From: Litsea cubeba
Taxonomy: Eukaryota; Streptophyta; Magnoliopsida; Laurales; Lauraceae
Direction: 5' to 3'
NCBI GenBank assembly: GCA_012931725.1
Contig: CM022945.1
Location: forward strand, 154,467,400 to 154,531,399
Length of the DNA: 64,000 nucleotides
How positions within the stretch are numbered: the stretch's first letter is position 1; every line of letters starts with the position of its first letter. Below the pieces are notes generated by a model that made no database searches, was not told where the DNA came from, and was given only the letters and a program-made list of their open reading frames with translations. This document shows, piece after piece, positions 17,202 through 28,285 of the stretch. Made by a program: the position numbers and the translations under genes.

Positions 17202-18511
17202 GGGTCTGCGACCCTGGGGGGTTTTCCCCCTTTCGTGTCCCGTTTTGTGTCCGTTTTTGCTGTTTTTCGATTCTTTTTTCTTCTGTACTTTTCCTTGACA
17301 TTTTGACCATTTATTGGCCTAATTTCTTTGTAGGAAACCTGATGAGAATCCTTGCATTTTATTTTGCAAAGCTTCCAATTTCCTGAGAAAGCCGAAGACT
17401 TTGTCGCGCAGAGCTGCCGATTTTCCGTCAGAAGCTGAAACTAGGTCAAACGATGTCGGAATGACCTGAAATTTGGTGTGAAGCCTCCTGAGCAATAAAT
17501 AAGACCAACCATAGGCTTTTGTTTGAGTTTTGAAGCCGTTTGGGGTCCTATCACCTGTAGACTTGCTTTTTGTCGCGATGAAGATGTCGCGGTTTGATAT
17601 GCGGTCAATCGATGTCCGATTGACTTGAAATTTGACAGGGAACCTATTGGAGTCATTTTAGGATGATCCATAGGCTCTGTCTTGGAAACCATGGTCCCGG
17701 AGAGCTTTGCTGCCGAGAGGCCTGATTTGGCTTCCGAGCGTCAAACTATGGTCAGATGTTGTGGAAATGACCTGAAATTTGACCTGTAGCCCTTTATAAG
17801 CATTTTGAAGCCGTCCATGTGCTCTATCTGATGAGTAATGGCCTCGGTGGTTCTCGTCGCCGAGAGGCTTGATTTAGCTGTTCGAGGGTTGATGTAGGGT
17901 CAAACGTTGTCGGTTTGACTCGGAACTTGACGTGGAGCCTTTTGGAAGTATTTTGAGACTATCCATCGGCCCTGATCGAAGATTTGGTGTCTCCGATGCT
18001 TTTGTCGTCGAGAGCTCCTTTTCGGCTGTCTGAGAAGCGAAGTTAGGCCAAATGATTTTGAAATGGCCCGAAACTTCTTGTGTACTCCTCTTTTGGCTGT
18101 CTGGAAGAATCTTGCAGTTTTTGTCTGATTCTGACAAGATTTGATTTTTGGAAGCAGCATTGCCTATTTATGGCAGGTTGCGACTTCATGTAGCTCTTTG
18201 AATCTTGAAGAGGCAAAGTGACATTTTTGGTGTCAACAGCATTCTTGCCAAAGGGTGAGAGTGCATGGTCAAAAGGGGAGAGATGAAAGAAGAGAAAGCT
18301 TGGGAGTTAAAGAAGGTGCTTGGCCAAAGAGAGAAAGATGAAAAGGAAGCTTGAAGAATGATCAAGCCCCAAGCATCAAAAAGAATAAAGAAAAAGATCT
18401 AGAGCCCAAGCTAAAAGGGAGCATCCAAGAGATTTCAAGACTTGTCCAGCTAAGGGGGAGCTAAAGACTTAGTGTGTAAATTCAGTAATAAGTGAGTTGC
18501 CATCAAATTGC

Positions 18512-18523
18512 AAAGGGGGAGAT
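18512..18523 (+). promoter_or_regulatory. Polypurine tract of the Copia element
   Basis: AAAGGGGGAGAT directly precedes the LTR start TGTTATGG. It would prime plus-strand DNA synthesis. Confidence 0.8.
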
Positions 18524-18909
18524 TGTTATGGATTTTGTGTTTAGCAATCCGATGGATGCATTTTCATTTTAATCATTATTTAGATTTTCACACATGCATT
18601 GATTTAGAAATCTTGAAATCTTGATTTTCACATGCATAGTTTTTAAGTCTTTTAAAACTTATGGTTCATGCATGTTTTCAATTTAAATCATGGATGCATT
18701 TATTTTTGAAAAGAATTTATGAATCAAGCTAGCCAATGTTTTAAAAGTTTCAAATCATCTATGGCATTTTATGTTTTATGTTTTTAAAACTCTCTGAGAT
18801 TGATTTAAAGTCATGTTTCCAAGCTTAATTTATTGGCCCAAAATTTCCAAAAGAAAAAGACTTTGAAATTAGCAAAAAATGGGAATTTGGTCCCTGGGCC
18901 CAAGTTGAC

Positions 18910-18965
18910 CTGCAGTGTGCTCGGTCGACCGAGCCCATGGACCCGGTCAACCAAGCACACTGCAG
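18910..18965. repeat. Nested palindrome in the Copia LTR
   Basis: GCTCGGTCGACCGAGC (18919-18934) is a perfect 16-base palindrome. It overlaps a longer inverted repeat, CTGCAGTGTGCTCGG (18910-18924) with CCAAGCACACTGCAG (18951-18965), one mismatch. More GGTCGACC-like words follow to about 19025, just upstream of the TATA box. Confidence 0.9.
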
Positions 18966-19052
18966 ATCGACCGGGCATTCTGACCGTTTGTACCAAGTCG
19001 ATCGGGCACTGTACCAGGTCAACCGGGGACACGCTGAAACTCAATTTTTTAG

Positions 19053-19060
19053 TATAAAAG
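19053..19060 (+). promoter_or_regulatory. TATA box of the Copia LTR
   Basis: TTAGTATAAAAGGGGATT, a strong plant TATA context in the middle of the first half of the LTR. Confidence 0.75.
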
Positions 19061-20032
19061 GGGATTCATTCCTTTGAAAAAGTTAGCAACTTCTAAGCCA
19101 CTCTTGAGGAGTTCGGAGACAAGGAAAAGGGGAATGAACTAAGAAAGACCAAGGGGTCATTTGTAAAGCTAAAGCTTGGATCAATGAAGTTAAATCTCTA
19201 AGTAAGCTTTACTTTTCTTAGTCATATTTTATATGGTTTGTTTAAACTATTGGCAAATGGATTTTAGCATGATAACTATGATGTGTTGAATCCATTACTT
19301 CATTTAATCTTTTATTTAAGTTGGATTGGATTCTTCACCTTGATTCAAACCAAGTTTGTTTAAAAGTTTCATAAATCATGCTTTACCAAAATCTTTGAGT
19401 TATTTTATAGCATGATCCATTTACTTAGTTGAATTCTTATTTGTTGTTTTCAATCTCATTTGAACCATAGTTAAACTAGTTTGTTTTGAAACCACATTGT
19501 GCATACATCACATGTTTAGACTTAAATAGTTTTCATACAACTTGTGACCTTTTGATTTTCATTTCATCAACAAGTTAGTAATTATACATGTGATTTGCAT
19601 TTCACTTCAATCAAATTTTTGTGTGCCTTAAACTTTTAAATACTTTAAGCATATATTGATTGAGCTTTCTTTTTAAACTTGATTGAAGTTTTCTCACACA
19701 CGCACACCATAAGCATTCATCTTTGCATTGATATAGTGTTTGTGTGAGTTTGCTTTTCAATATCATATCCGCCTAATTTAGAGGCAATGTAGTTGAGCTT
19801 TAATTGTTTCTCTTCTAGTGTTTGTGTAGACAGTACTTTGAGAGAAAATCTTCTTCTTGTAAAGGTTATTGTTGACACCAAAAATGTCACTTTGCCTCTT
19901 CAAGATCCAAAGAGCTACATGAAGTCGCAACCTGACATAAATAGGCAATGCTACTTCCAAAAAATCAAATCTTGTCAGAATCAAACAAAAACTGCAAGAT
20001 CCTTCAAGACAGCCAAAAGAGGAGTACACAAG

Positions 20033-20720
20033 AAGTTTCAGGCCATTTCAAATTCATTTGGCCTAACTCCGCTTCTCCGGCAGTTGAAAAGGAGCTCCCG
20101 GTGGCGAAAGCATCGGAGACACCAAATCTTCGATCAGAGCCGATGGATGGTCTCAAAATACATCCAAAAGGCTCCACGTCAAGTTCCAAGTCAAACCGAC
20201 AACGTTGACCCTACATCAACCCTCGAACAGCTAAATCAAGCCTCTCGGCGGCGAGAACCACCGAGGCCATCACTCATCAGATAGAGCACATGGACGGCTT
20301 CAAAATGCTTACAAAGGGCTACATGTCAAATTCCAGGTCATTTCGACAACATTTGACCATACTTTGACGCTCGGAAGCCAAATCAGGCCTCTCAGCGGCG
20401 AAGCTCCCCGGGACCATGGTTTCCAAGACAGAGCCTATGGATCATCTTAAAATGACTCCAATAGGTTTCCTGTCAAATTTCAAGTCAATCGGACATCGGT
20501 TGACCGCACATCAAGCCGCGACATCTTCATCGCGACAAAAGCAAGTCTACTAGTGATAGGGCCCCAAACGGCTTCAAAACTCAAAAAAAGCCTATGGTTA
20601 GTCTTATTTATTGCTCAGCAGGCTTCACCCCAAATTTTAGGTCATTCCGACATCGTTTGACCCAGTTTCAGCTTCTGACGGAAAATCGGCAGCTCTGCGC
20701 AACAAATTCTTCGGCTTTCT
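20033..20720 (+). repeat. Five degenerate ~150-bp units inside the Tat solo LTR
   Basis: The word pattern GTCAAaTTcCAgGTCA followed by cgACAtcgtTTGACC recurs at about 20033, 20178, 20327, 20472 and 20626 (spacing 145-154). The Tat-R LTR keeps about three units and is about 250 bases shorter. Confidence 0.7.
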
Positions 20721-20896
20721 CAGAAAATTGGAAACTTTGCAAAATAAAATGCAAGGATGCTCATCAGGTTTTCTAACAGGGAAATCAGGCCAATAAATGA
20801 TCAAAAATGTCAAGGAAAAATACAGAAGAAAAAAGAATCGAAAAACAGCAAAAACAGACACAAAACGGGACAAAAGGGGGAAACCCCCCCCCCCCC

Positions 20897-20914
20897 AGGG
20901 TCGCCGGCGACCCT
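20897..20914. repeat. 18-base perfect palindrome in the solo LTR
   Basis: AGGGTCGCCGGCGACCCT, flanked by a C run and by CCCTAGGG. It lies about 680 bases upstream of the TATA box. Confidence 0.95.
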
Positions 20915-21588
20915 AGGGCCCGGGATCGCCCGGTGGGCCCCGGAAACCCCATTTTTCACCATTTTTTCGCGATTCGAAGCGTCCGGCCTCTGGTATTTTT
21001 CAAAATTCATACTTTTGAGACACCAAATCCTCTGACATCCGTCAAAAACACGGGTTAATCATCAAAAGTATCGAAATCAACATTGATCGCCAACTGGTCA
21101 ACCAAAAAAAGTGTGCTTTCTAATCGACCGATCGAGAAATCGACAGGACAGATGGCACTGACCCGCTGTTGGCAACCAACACCTGAAGTTAATGGTCATC
21201 CAATGTCGATCTACATGAAGATCCATCGATGATCATCGCCAGAAGAATCCACAAAGACGCGGCACGGCCCGCGACTCTTCAACTGCTCGGCGACCACTTA
21301 ATGCGATTAATTGACTAGCTTTATTACAGTCATTAATCCATTTCTTTGGACGGCCCAATCAGAAGCAAGCATCCGGGAGTTACAAGTCAAGAGATTCATG
21401 GCATTTAACCCATGAAACTCCTCCCATCATGGCGATTAAAGGCGATTAAATGCCCTCAATCTCCTCCGGCCAATCAGGCCAAGAAAAAGGAGTTACAAAA
21501 TAAAGAATTCAATCTTGTAACTCCTCCCTTTATGTAGCTTTATGACAATTAAGGCTCATAAACCCTCCTAAATGGCTACCTAAAAGCC

Positions 21589-21596
21589 TATAAATA
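21589..21596 (+). promoter_or_regulatory. TATA box of the solo LTR
   Basis: AAGCCTATAAATAGGAGAG; identical core to the other two Tat LTRs. Confidence 0.75.
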
Positions 21597-22835
21597 GGAG
21601 AGCTCTCCAAGAAGAAGACACACAGAGAGAAAGACAGCAGAAAAAACAAACAACAGACTGCAGAAAATTCGGAAACTCAGACAGAAAAAGGCATCAAAGA
21701 GAGAAAACTCTGCGGAAACCCTACACCGACCACCGCTACAAGGTGACAAAAGTCCCTTGGGGGGTACCCCCCCCCCCCCCCCAAGGTCCTTGCCTTCTCT
21801 TTCTGCCTCCAAATGGCTTAGACGTGGCTTTTCAGCCCGTCTACTTGGCTTTTTATTGGACATAGGACCTCCTTTTGGTCTTTGTCCTCTAAAAACCTGA
21901 GGTTATAGCCAAGCCAAGCGAATCAATAGCATCCTTTGTTCTCATCTTCATGGATGATGGCGAAGTCCACATATGGCTTGCGACTGTCAATCTGAACGGG
22001 TCCCCCATAATCTCCTGAGAAGTTAGATCCTCCTTTTCTTGCTTTTCATTGTAGTTTGTATTTTTTTTAAAAGAGACAAAAATCATAACTCTTGTCTTTC
22101 ATTATTGATAAGGATTGTAAATCGGCTATAAACGCCAAAAATCGGCTATAAACGCCAAAATCGGCTATAAATGCCAAAAAAATCGCCTTTCACGGCAAAT
22201 CAAGAAAATGTCTCTTTTCTTAAATATATGTGCAATGGAAAACTTGAAGGAAGTTGATTTCTTTTTTACTTGCGAATGTTGATCTCCGGATCACCACTTG
22301 CAATTCCAAGTAAAAATAGAAAATCTGGCACACCCACACAAAAGAAATGTTGATGCACGCCTTTGCCCGACGGTTACGAAAGGGTCGGACCCAACGGACT
22401 TCCACGTCCGCCGACCTCGGTAGAACCGGGCAGGAGCGCGGTCCATCAGTTATTGCCTAGCCTAAGAAAAGCATTGTGTAAAGGTTATTGCTTAGTCTAG
22501 AAAAGCACATTGATAGGTTATTGTTAAGCCTTGAAAAACATATTTGTAAAGGTTATTGCTTAGCCTTTTAAAAAGCATAGATAGTGAAAATCCGGTAGGG
22601 TGTAGGATCACAAGCCGGTAGTGGATGTAGTAGGCATTAGGTCGAACCACTATAAATCTTTGTGTGATGGTGCATGCTATGTGGTGATTGTATTAGTTAG
22701 CTTCCGCATTTTGCTTGATAATCATCACAAGTGACTAGTTGTTTTAAAAAAATTAAAATTGGTCATAATTGGTTACTAATTCATAGCTCACCCTATTCAG
22801 CCTCCCCCCCCCCCCTAGGGTAAGGATCTCGGACA

Positions 22836-24657
22836 TTCAGATGGAAGTGGTTGAATGGAGGTGGTATGTTGCTAAGGGAAATGCATAATGGTGTTGTGTG
22901 AAGGAGGAATTGAATGAAGGAAAGAAAGGTAGAATGCAGGGAAAAAGACATAGAAAACAGTGCAAAATTCTGCACAAACGGACCCAGGCAGTAGATGGTC
23001 TCGTTCAAGCTAGCCCATGGGCCGCTCGAGTAGACCAGCCTCTGGATGGGCTCCGCTCGAGCAAACCCGGCCTCTGTTAGGCCCATTTCAGCAGCTGCCC
23101 AGGCCTTTTTCAGCATATGTTTTCCCTCCTATTTGAAGAGTGTAGGTCCCCTATGGACCATGAATGTTTGGGAATGAAAGATTGGAAGGAAATACTTTGA
23201 TTTTGTAAATCAAATGGGAAAAATGTGAGAAATGTTTGATGTTATAAATTACCTGAAAAATTATTATAAGTCTTGACGCATACTTTACACCCTTAAATGT
23301 CGGACATCTTCAGTAGTACCAAACCCTACACTATAATTCGACATTGGGGAACTAAGTGTGTATCGAGATGACCCTAGGTAAGCCATTCAATCATTACACA
23401 TTACTTCATTCCAAGTTAGATAAATTTGTATGTTTTCTGCAAATTGATTTGAAATAGATCTGAGTGGTTCGCCACGTTTGAAAATATCGGTAAGGCTACT
23501 CATTTGATTCCTTCGATATGGTATGTTTGAGTTTGTTCAGAGTAGCTCTCCTTATAGATATTGAAATGTATTACTATGATTTGATATGTATCAATTCAGG
23601 TTTTGGTTTTGAAAGGCACCACTAAGCTTAGGTCACCTAGTTAAGCTGATCACCCGGCTTGAGATCTTTAAATTATTTGCCAACTGTAGTTTGGACTATG
23701 TTTGCTCCGGCCATGGCAATGGCTCTGTTTTTTGGTCCATTTTATGTGGCAACGGCTCTGTTTTTTGGTCAACTTTATGTGGCAACGACTTTGTTTGTTT
23801 CGGTCCACTTTATGTGGCAATGGCTCTGTTTGTTCTGGTCCACTTTATGTGGCGACGGCTTCTGTCTGTGTGCTCTTGTTACTTCGGTAATAGGAAAATA
23901 TAGCTATATGTGGATTGCCATTGTTTTAATTAGTTTGTTATGTTTCTTTAAAATTGCCATTGTTTTAATCAGTTTGTTATGTTTCTTTAAAATTGCCAAT
24001 ATTTCAGAATTTGATATTTATGTTTGGATTTATAATTGTTTAACAATGATATTATAATGTTTTACAAATACTTGTCAAACCATTATCCGTATTATTTGCT
24101 TGCCAGACCATCGTGTCGGATGCTCTCTGGTTTGGTGCCAGATATCGACTCTGCTCCCTTTGAGGTGGAGCGAGAGGAGGAGGCGGTTGAGCCACTTGTT
24201 GGACACGAGTGGCTGCCCAACGATGTCATCTAGATGTCGCGTTTGGCGCCGGAGTTCGTAACACATTTAGGGTATCATTTTATTTAGTTGATTATTTTGG
24301 ATGGCTTTTATTAGCCTTTTCCTTTGGGATTTTCATGAATATACTTTTATAATTTGTTATGTGGGAAATGAATTGTCCTATTACTGCCAGCTCAGTATTT
24401 TATGGTTCTTGATTTGTTTCAGTCTGATTATGAGCCTTGATTTGATGGGTTTATGTTAGCGGTTGAGTGCGACACGGAATCCGATGGCCATGGGCTCAAG
24501 TTGCAACACCACATGAGCTTCCACGAAATACTCAGGTTGTGTGGAATTTTGTAATCCGCACACACGTGGATCCTGTGGAAAGAGAAAATTTTAATTAACC
24601 CAAAATCACACTCCCCGAGATCGGATCGCTGTAGGATCCCGATTTCGGGGCTTGCCA
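22836..24657 (+). mobile_element. Truncated gypsy-type LTR 'C'
   Basis: Although diverged, it follows the order of the LTRs of elements A and B: GGGAAATG-type spacer, palindromic GCTCGAGC words (23055-23062), the CACTAAGCTTAGGTCACC box, a 35-bp tandem repeat, CTTCGGTAATAGGA.AATATAGCT, the CCAGACC.TCGTGT...TTTGGTGCCAGAT box, ATCTAGATGTC, and an end reading CGATTTCGGGGC. The 5' part is missing; the Copia LTR abuts it. No interior follows. The right border (CCA at 24655-24657) is approximate. Confidence 0.65.
23705..23865 (+). repeat. 33-36 bp tandem repeat in LTR C
   Basis: Four units of the form GGTCcAcTTTATGTGGCaACGGCTCTGTTTgTT, with ATGTGGC at about 23744, 23777, 23812 and 23847. Elements A and B have shorter related repeats (TAGTGGCTACGGTTCTG) at the same place. 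Confidence 0.85.
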
Positions 24658-24842
24658 TAACGTTTGGACCTTGGTCCAACTCCCCATCTAAACGTCATGT
24701 TTAGATTTAATTGGCCGAACCACTCCCTATCTAAACATCTTGTTTAGACTTAAGTGGGTTTAGTGATCGTTGGGCTAGAATATGTTTGGACTTAGGCTTG
24801 GAGATAGCTTTGGGAATTTTAAGAGCATTTTGTTTTAGTCGG
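24658..24842 (+). other. Left part of diverged LTR 'D' or unassigned spacer
   Basis: The sequence up to GTCGG (24838-24842) resumes after element A at 34621. It contains two similar words (CTAAACgTCaTGTTTAGA and CTAAACaTCtTGTTTAGA). No gene is seen. The left border of LTR D is unknown. Confidence 0.45.
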
Positions 24843-25341
24843 TGTAAGACCCCGACCCCCCAGTTCTTTTGTTTAGTATTATTTTAATCATGGTTTAGCC
24901 CTTTAAGCGAGATTTGAGTTGGTTTGACTTTGTCTTTGAGTTTGACTAGATTTTTTCATAGCCTTGGAGATTTTGAAGACCATTGACTTTGGTTTGACCC
25001 GGTCCATATGAATTGTATTTTTGTGAGAGATTATTCTTATTTTAGGAAATTACAATTTTTACTCCTTTTGACTCATTTTATTAAGTTTAACAACTTTCAG
25101 GTTTTGACCATTTTGATTTGATGATTAGAAAATACGTTTATCGAGAAAGGGCAAAATTGACATTTTCACTAAATCTGTCCATAAATTTTGAAAATTTTAG
25201 AAATTGGGGAAAATATATTTTTTGGTAAGTAAATATTTCGTTGATCGATTTTGTCTTCTTCATCGATCTCATTCGAGACCCACAAATGTTAGTTTCAACC
25301 TTTGTTATGTTGGGGCCCATGGGGCCCAGCCCACTTAACTC

Positions 25342-25350
25342 TTTATAAAG
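25342..25350 (+). promoter_or_regulatory. TATA box of the element A 5' LTR
   Basis: AACTCTTTATAAAGCCAATG, preceded by GGGGCCCATGGGGCCCAG. The 3' LTR has the same at 31722-31730 and element B a variant at 40608-40616. Confidence 0.7.
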
Positions 25351-26251
25351 CCAATGGGCTCTTCTTCTTCCCCATTCTTTCATTTTCTTGCAACAAAGAG
25401 GGGAGCCTAGGGTTTTCTCCCAGCCCTTTTCTCTCTCTTCTAGAAAGCTCGCATCTTGAGTGCTAAGTGAGGGAATGATCTCCAAACCTTCTTCCCCACC
25501 TTCCAAGCTTTCCAAAGATGCCATTTTCTAAAGATTTGAGCTAGGAGAGACCACTTTTCCAAGCTCTTCTTCCTTGTTTGAGCTTCAAAAAGGTTAGCAA
25601 TGGATTTCTTTCTTTAAATCTTGGTTTTCCAAACCATTTAGAATGTTTTTGTCATCTATGCAAAGAGACTCATGGAGGTTTTGCAAATGTTTGGTTTCTA
25701 GGGCTTTCTCTTGGATTATTTTGGGGGTTTTTGTGGATTTGGAGCTAGAGTCTTTGTTGAGGCCATCTTTGAGTGATTTGTTCTTCTTCTTAACTAGAGG
25801 CAAGTAAATATTCAGATATTGTGGTGTATGTTGTTTATTATAAGTATTTGTTCTTCTCTTAAAAACTATGAATTTTCTACCTTGGTTTATTGATATATTC
25901 TTGAAATGTTTAAGCAAAGATTTATGTTTATGGTTCCCTAGTTTATGATTTCAATAATCTGAGATTTTTATTTAGTAATGAATCATCTTTGGATTTGTTA
26001 TGCACATTTCAGATTTTAATGTTTTGATGGATAAAAAGTGTTTTGTTCATGCTTGAATCTTGGAAAGAATAGAATGACTTAATATATGGATGTTTTTAAT
26101 GGATTTGGTGTGGCAAGGAGAAGCCCAAATCATATTAGATTTGATGTAGAAGAAGTGGGAGGGAAAGAAAAATCAATTGAGAGGAAGAAGTGTAGCAAAA
26201 AGGGGAGAAGAACCCCCCCACCCCCCCCTCCACGGGCTGGACAGCAGGCCA

Positions 26252-26319
26252 GCTCGCTATAGCGAGCCAGCCTACTGCCTGGCAAGGTCCAGGCAGAAGC
26301 CCAGCTCGCTATAGCGAGC
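26252..26319. repeat. Paired 16-base palindromes in the A LTR
   Basis: GCTCGCTATAGCGAGC occurs twice, 52 bases apart, both perfect. In the 3' LTR the first copy has one C-to-T change (32642-32657) and the second is intact (32694-32709). They lie about 0.9 kb downstream of the TATA box. Confidence 0.95.
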
Positions 26320-28267
26320 CAGGCTTCTGTGAGGGCCTGTTTCAGCCCTCTTTCGGTCTCTCTTTTCTTCTTACTTGAAGCCCATTGGACATGTAATGAT
26401 GCAGAGAATCCCGGAGTTGATTGTAAAGTATTATAATACTTCGAATAGTGTAAATTGAATGGGAAAATGAGAGAAAGACTTAATGTGGAATTTGTCGGGA
26501 ATCTTTTTAATCTCAATACACACTTTATCATTTTAAATGTTGTAGATTTTCATTGGCATCAAACATGTTCTTTTATAAATTAATGTTTAAAAGTTAAGTG
26601 TGTATTGAGATAGCCCCTTGGTAAGTCATGAAGTCATTCTACATTATTCTACTCCATTCCAAGTTAGAAATATATATGTGTTCTTCGGCAAATTAATTTG
26701 AAAGGATTTATGCGATTTTCACAACCTTTGATAACCTCGGTGATTTGAAATAAATTGAGGGATTTGCCACGATTGGAAACATCGATAAAACTACTTGTTT
26801 TGAATTAATTGATAGTGACAGTTTGTAAATCGTCCAAGTAGTTGCTTTTATCAATTCTTGGTAATGTATTGCGATGATTTAAAATGCATCGGTTCGACAA
26901 ATGGATTTAAGTGGTTTTCCACGTTCGGAAATACATCGATAAGGCTACTTGTCAGATTTGTTGGATTTGTCAGTATTTTCAGTATGTATTTGTTTAGGAG
27001 TAGTCCTTTTATTGGTTTCAGAAATGAATCACTTTTATGATTTGATTTGTATCGGCTCGGGTTTTGAAAACTAAAGACACCACTAGGCTTAGGTCACCTT
27101 GTCGGGCTGATCACCCGGCTTGGGATCTTTAATTGTCTTCCAGCTGCTACTTGGGATCTTTAATTGTCTGCCAGCTGCAGCTTGGATTCTATCTGTATCG
27201 ACCATGGCAACGGTTCTGTTTCCGGTCCCATATGTAGTGGCTACGGTTCTGTTTGATAACGACTTTGTTCGTTCCGGTCCCACGAGTAGTGGCTACGGTT
27301 CTGTCTGCTCTTGTTACTTCGGTAATAGGAGAATATAGCTATATGTGGATTGCCAATGTTTTATCCACTTGATATTTTGTTTTATGATCCTTGTTTATTT
27401 CAGCTTATTATAGTCTTTGGATTGTTAAAGTTCAAGACATCGATCTTTTATCTTATTGTCTTCATTATTCATGATTTTAAATGTACTACCAATTATTAAG
27501 TGTTTTTCGTAGTCTGTTGTCTTTTTAAGATATTTATGTTTCAGATACGGTTCATTTATCTGCTTTGATATTTATGTTTAGTCTTTCAACCGTTTTATCA
27601 TGATTTATTACTATTATTGTTTAGACTCCTTAAATGGATTTACAATCATTCCATAAGGTTTTATAAATGCCCATTTCCATATTACCTGTTTATTTGCTTG
27701 CCAGACCGTCATGTCTGACCCTGTTTGTTTGGTGCCAGATTTTCTCTCCTATTGCTTTTTAGGTGTTTGATTGGAGGAGGTAGTGAGCCGCCGGTCTGAC
27801 GTGAGAGGCTGTCCATTGATATCATCTAGATGTCAAGTTTGGCACCAGAGTTCGTGTCTAATTATTAGGGGTAGTATTTCTATTTAGTTGGATATTATTT
27901 TGTATGGCTTTGTTAGCCTTTTCCATGGGATTTGTAATTAAGACACTTGTTAATTGTAATTTGAATTTGTGGGAAATAAATAGTCTTGTTACTACTAGCT
28001 TAGTATTCTTTGAATTATGATTTGTGCCAGCCTGCTCATTTGATGACTTTATGACATTGGTTGAGTGTAACACGGAATCCGATGGCCACGGGCTCTGGGT
28101 AGCAACACCATGGTTAGCTTCCGCGAAAATATGTTCAGTTTGTGTGGAATTTTATTATCCTCATTCACGCGGATCTTGGGAAATACAACAAAAATTTTAA
28201 TTAATCTCAAAATTTCGCATCCCGAGGTCAGATCACTGCAGGGCCCGGTTTCGGGGTGTGACAGGTT

Positions 28268-28285
28268 TGGTATCAGAGCCAGGTT
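28268..28285 (+). promoter_or_regulatory. Primer binding site, initiator tRNA-Met
   Basis: TGGTATCAGAGCCAGGTT starts five bases after the LTR end. It is an 18-base match to the complement of the plant initiator tRNA-Met 3' end. Confidence 0.93.

Larger units (their letters stand above)
1..18238 (-). mobile_element. Tat-L: Tat/Ogre-lineage Ty3/gypsy LTR retrotransposon, 3' part outside window
   Basis: The element reads right to left: 5' LTR (15622-18238), degenerate primer site, leader repeats, gag, protease, G-patch-like segment, reverse transcriptase, RNase H, second RNase H, integrase, hairpin-repeat spacer, then a plant mobile domain gene on the opposite strand. The second RNase H between the first and the integrase is the hallmark of the plant Tat/Ogre/Retand clade. 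The 3' LTR must lie left of base 1. The 5 bases after the LTR (GCATT, 18239-18243) are the expected target duplication, but its partner is not visible. The insertion is in a Sirevirus-like element. The same family appears inverted at 46965-64000 and as a solo LTR at 19870-22448. Confidence 0.93.
15622..18238 (-). mobile_element. 5' LTR of Tat-L (2617 bp)
   Basis: On the minus strand it begins TGTTGACACCAAAAATGTCA at 18238 and ends TCCATCA at 15622, with TG...CA borders confirmed by the solo LTR at 19870-22448. It contains a TATA box at 16473-16480, a GGC...GCC hairpin array near 15900-15975, a CCTTGGG...CCCAAGG palindrome with long G and C runs at 16309-16332, and GC-rich palindromes at 17159-17201. 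Several degenerate ~150-bp units lie in its upstream half. Confidence 0.93.
19870..22448 (+). mobile_element. Solo LTR of the Tat family (2579 bp)
   Basis: It begins TGTTGACACCAAAAATGTCA and ends GCGGTCCATCA, matching the 5' LTRs of Tat-L and Tat-R. It is flanked by GTTAT at 19865-19869 and 22449-22453, a 5-base target duplication. The host Copia LTR continues on both sides. No interior remains, so this is a product of LTR-LTR recombination. It fixes the exact LTR borders of the family. Confidence 0.95.
18239..22835 (+). mobile_element. Sirevirus-like Copia element: 3' end of interior plus 3' LTR, split by a solo LTR
   Basis: 18239-18523 is a purine-rich, non-coding 3' interior. It carries several polypurine-like tracts (AAAAGGGGAGAG near 18273, TAAGGGGGAGC near 18450, AAAGGGGGAGAT at 18512), as known for Sireviruses. 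The LTR starts TGTTATGGATTTTG at 18524, has a TATA box at 19053, is interrupted by a Tat solo LTR (19870-22448), and resumes to about 22835. It ends in a CCCTATTCAGCC plus C-run stretch typical of Copia LTR ends. Without the insert the LTR is about 1.7 kb. The right border (CA at 22835) is my best guess. No coding part of the element is present; Tat-L occupies the left side. Confidence 0.7.
24843..28263 (+). mobile_element. 5' LTR of element A
   Basis: TG...CA borders. TATA box CTCTTTATAAAGCC at 25342. A C-rich run at about 26213 is followed by two copies of the palindrome GCTCGCTATAGCGAGC (26252-26267, 26304-26319). The CACTAGGCTTAGGTCACC box lies near 27090, and the conserved TTTGGTGCCAGA / ATCTAGATGTC / TTTGGCACC box at about 27705-27860. 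Minus-strand ORFs here recur in the 3' LTR only because the LTR is duplicated. Confidence 0.92.

Noticed and set aside
25138..25524. 128-codon minus-strand ORF, repeated near 31647-31904
   Set aside because: The similarity comes only from LTR duplication; it covers the promoter and leader in antisense and has no recognisable domain.
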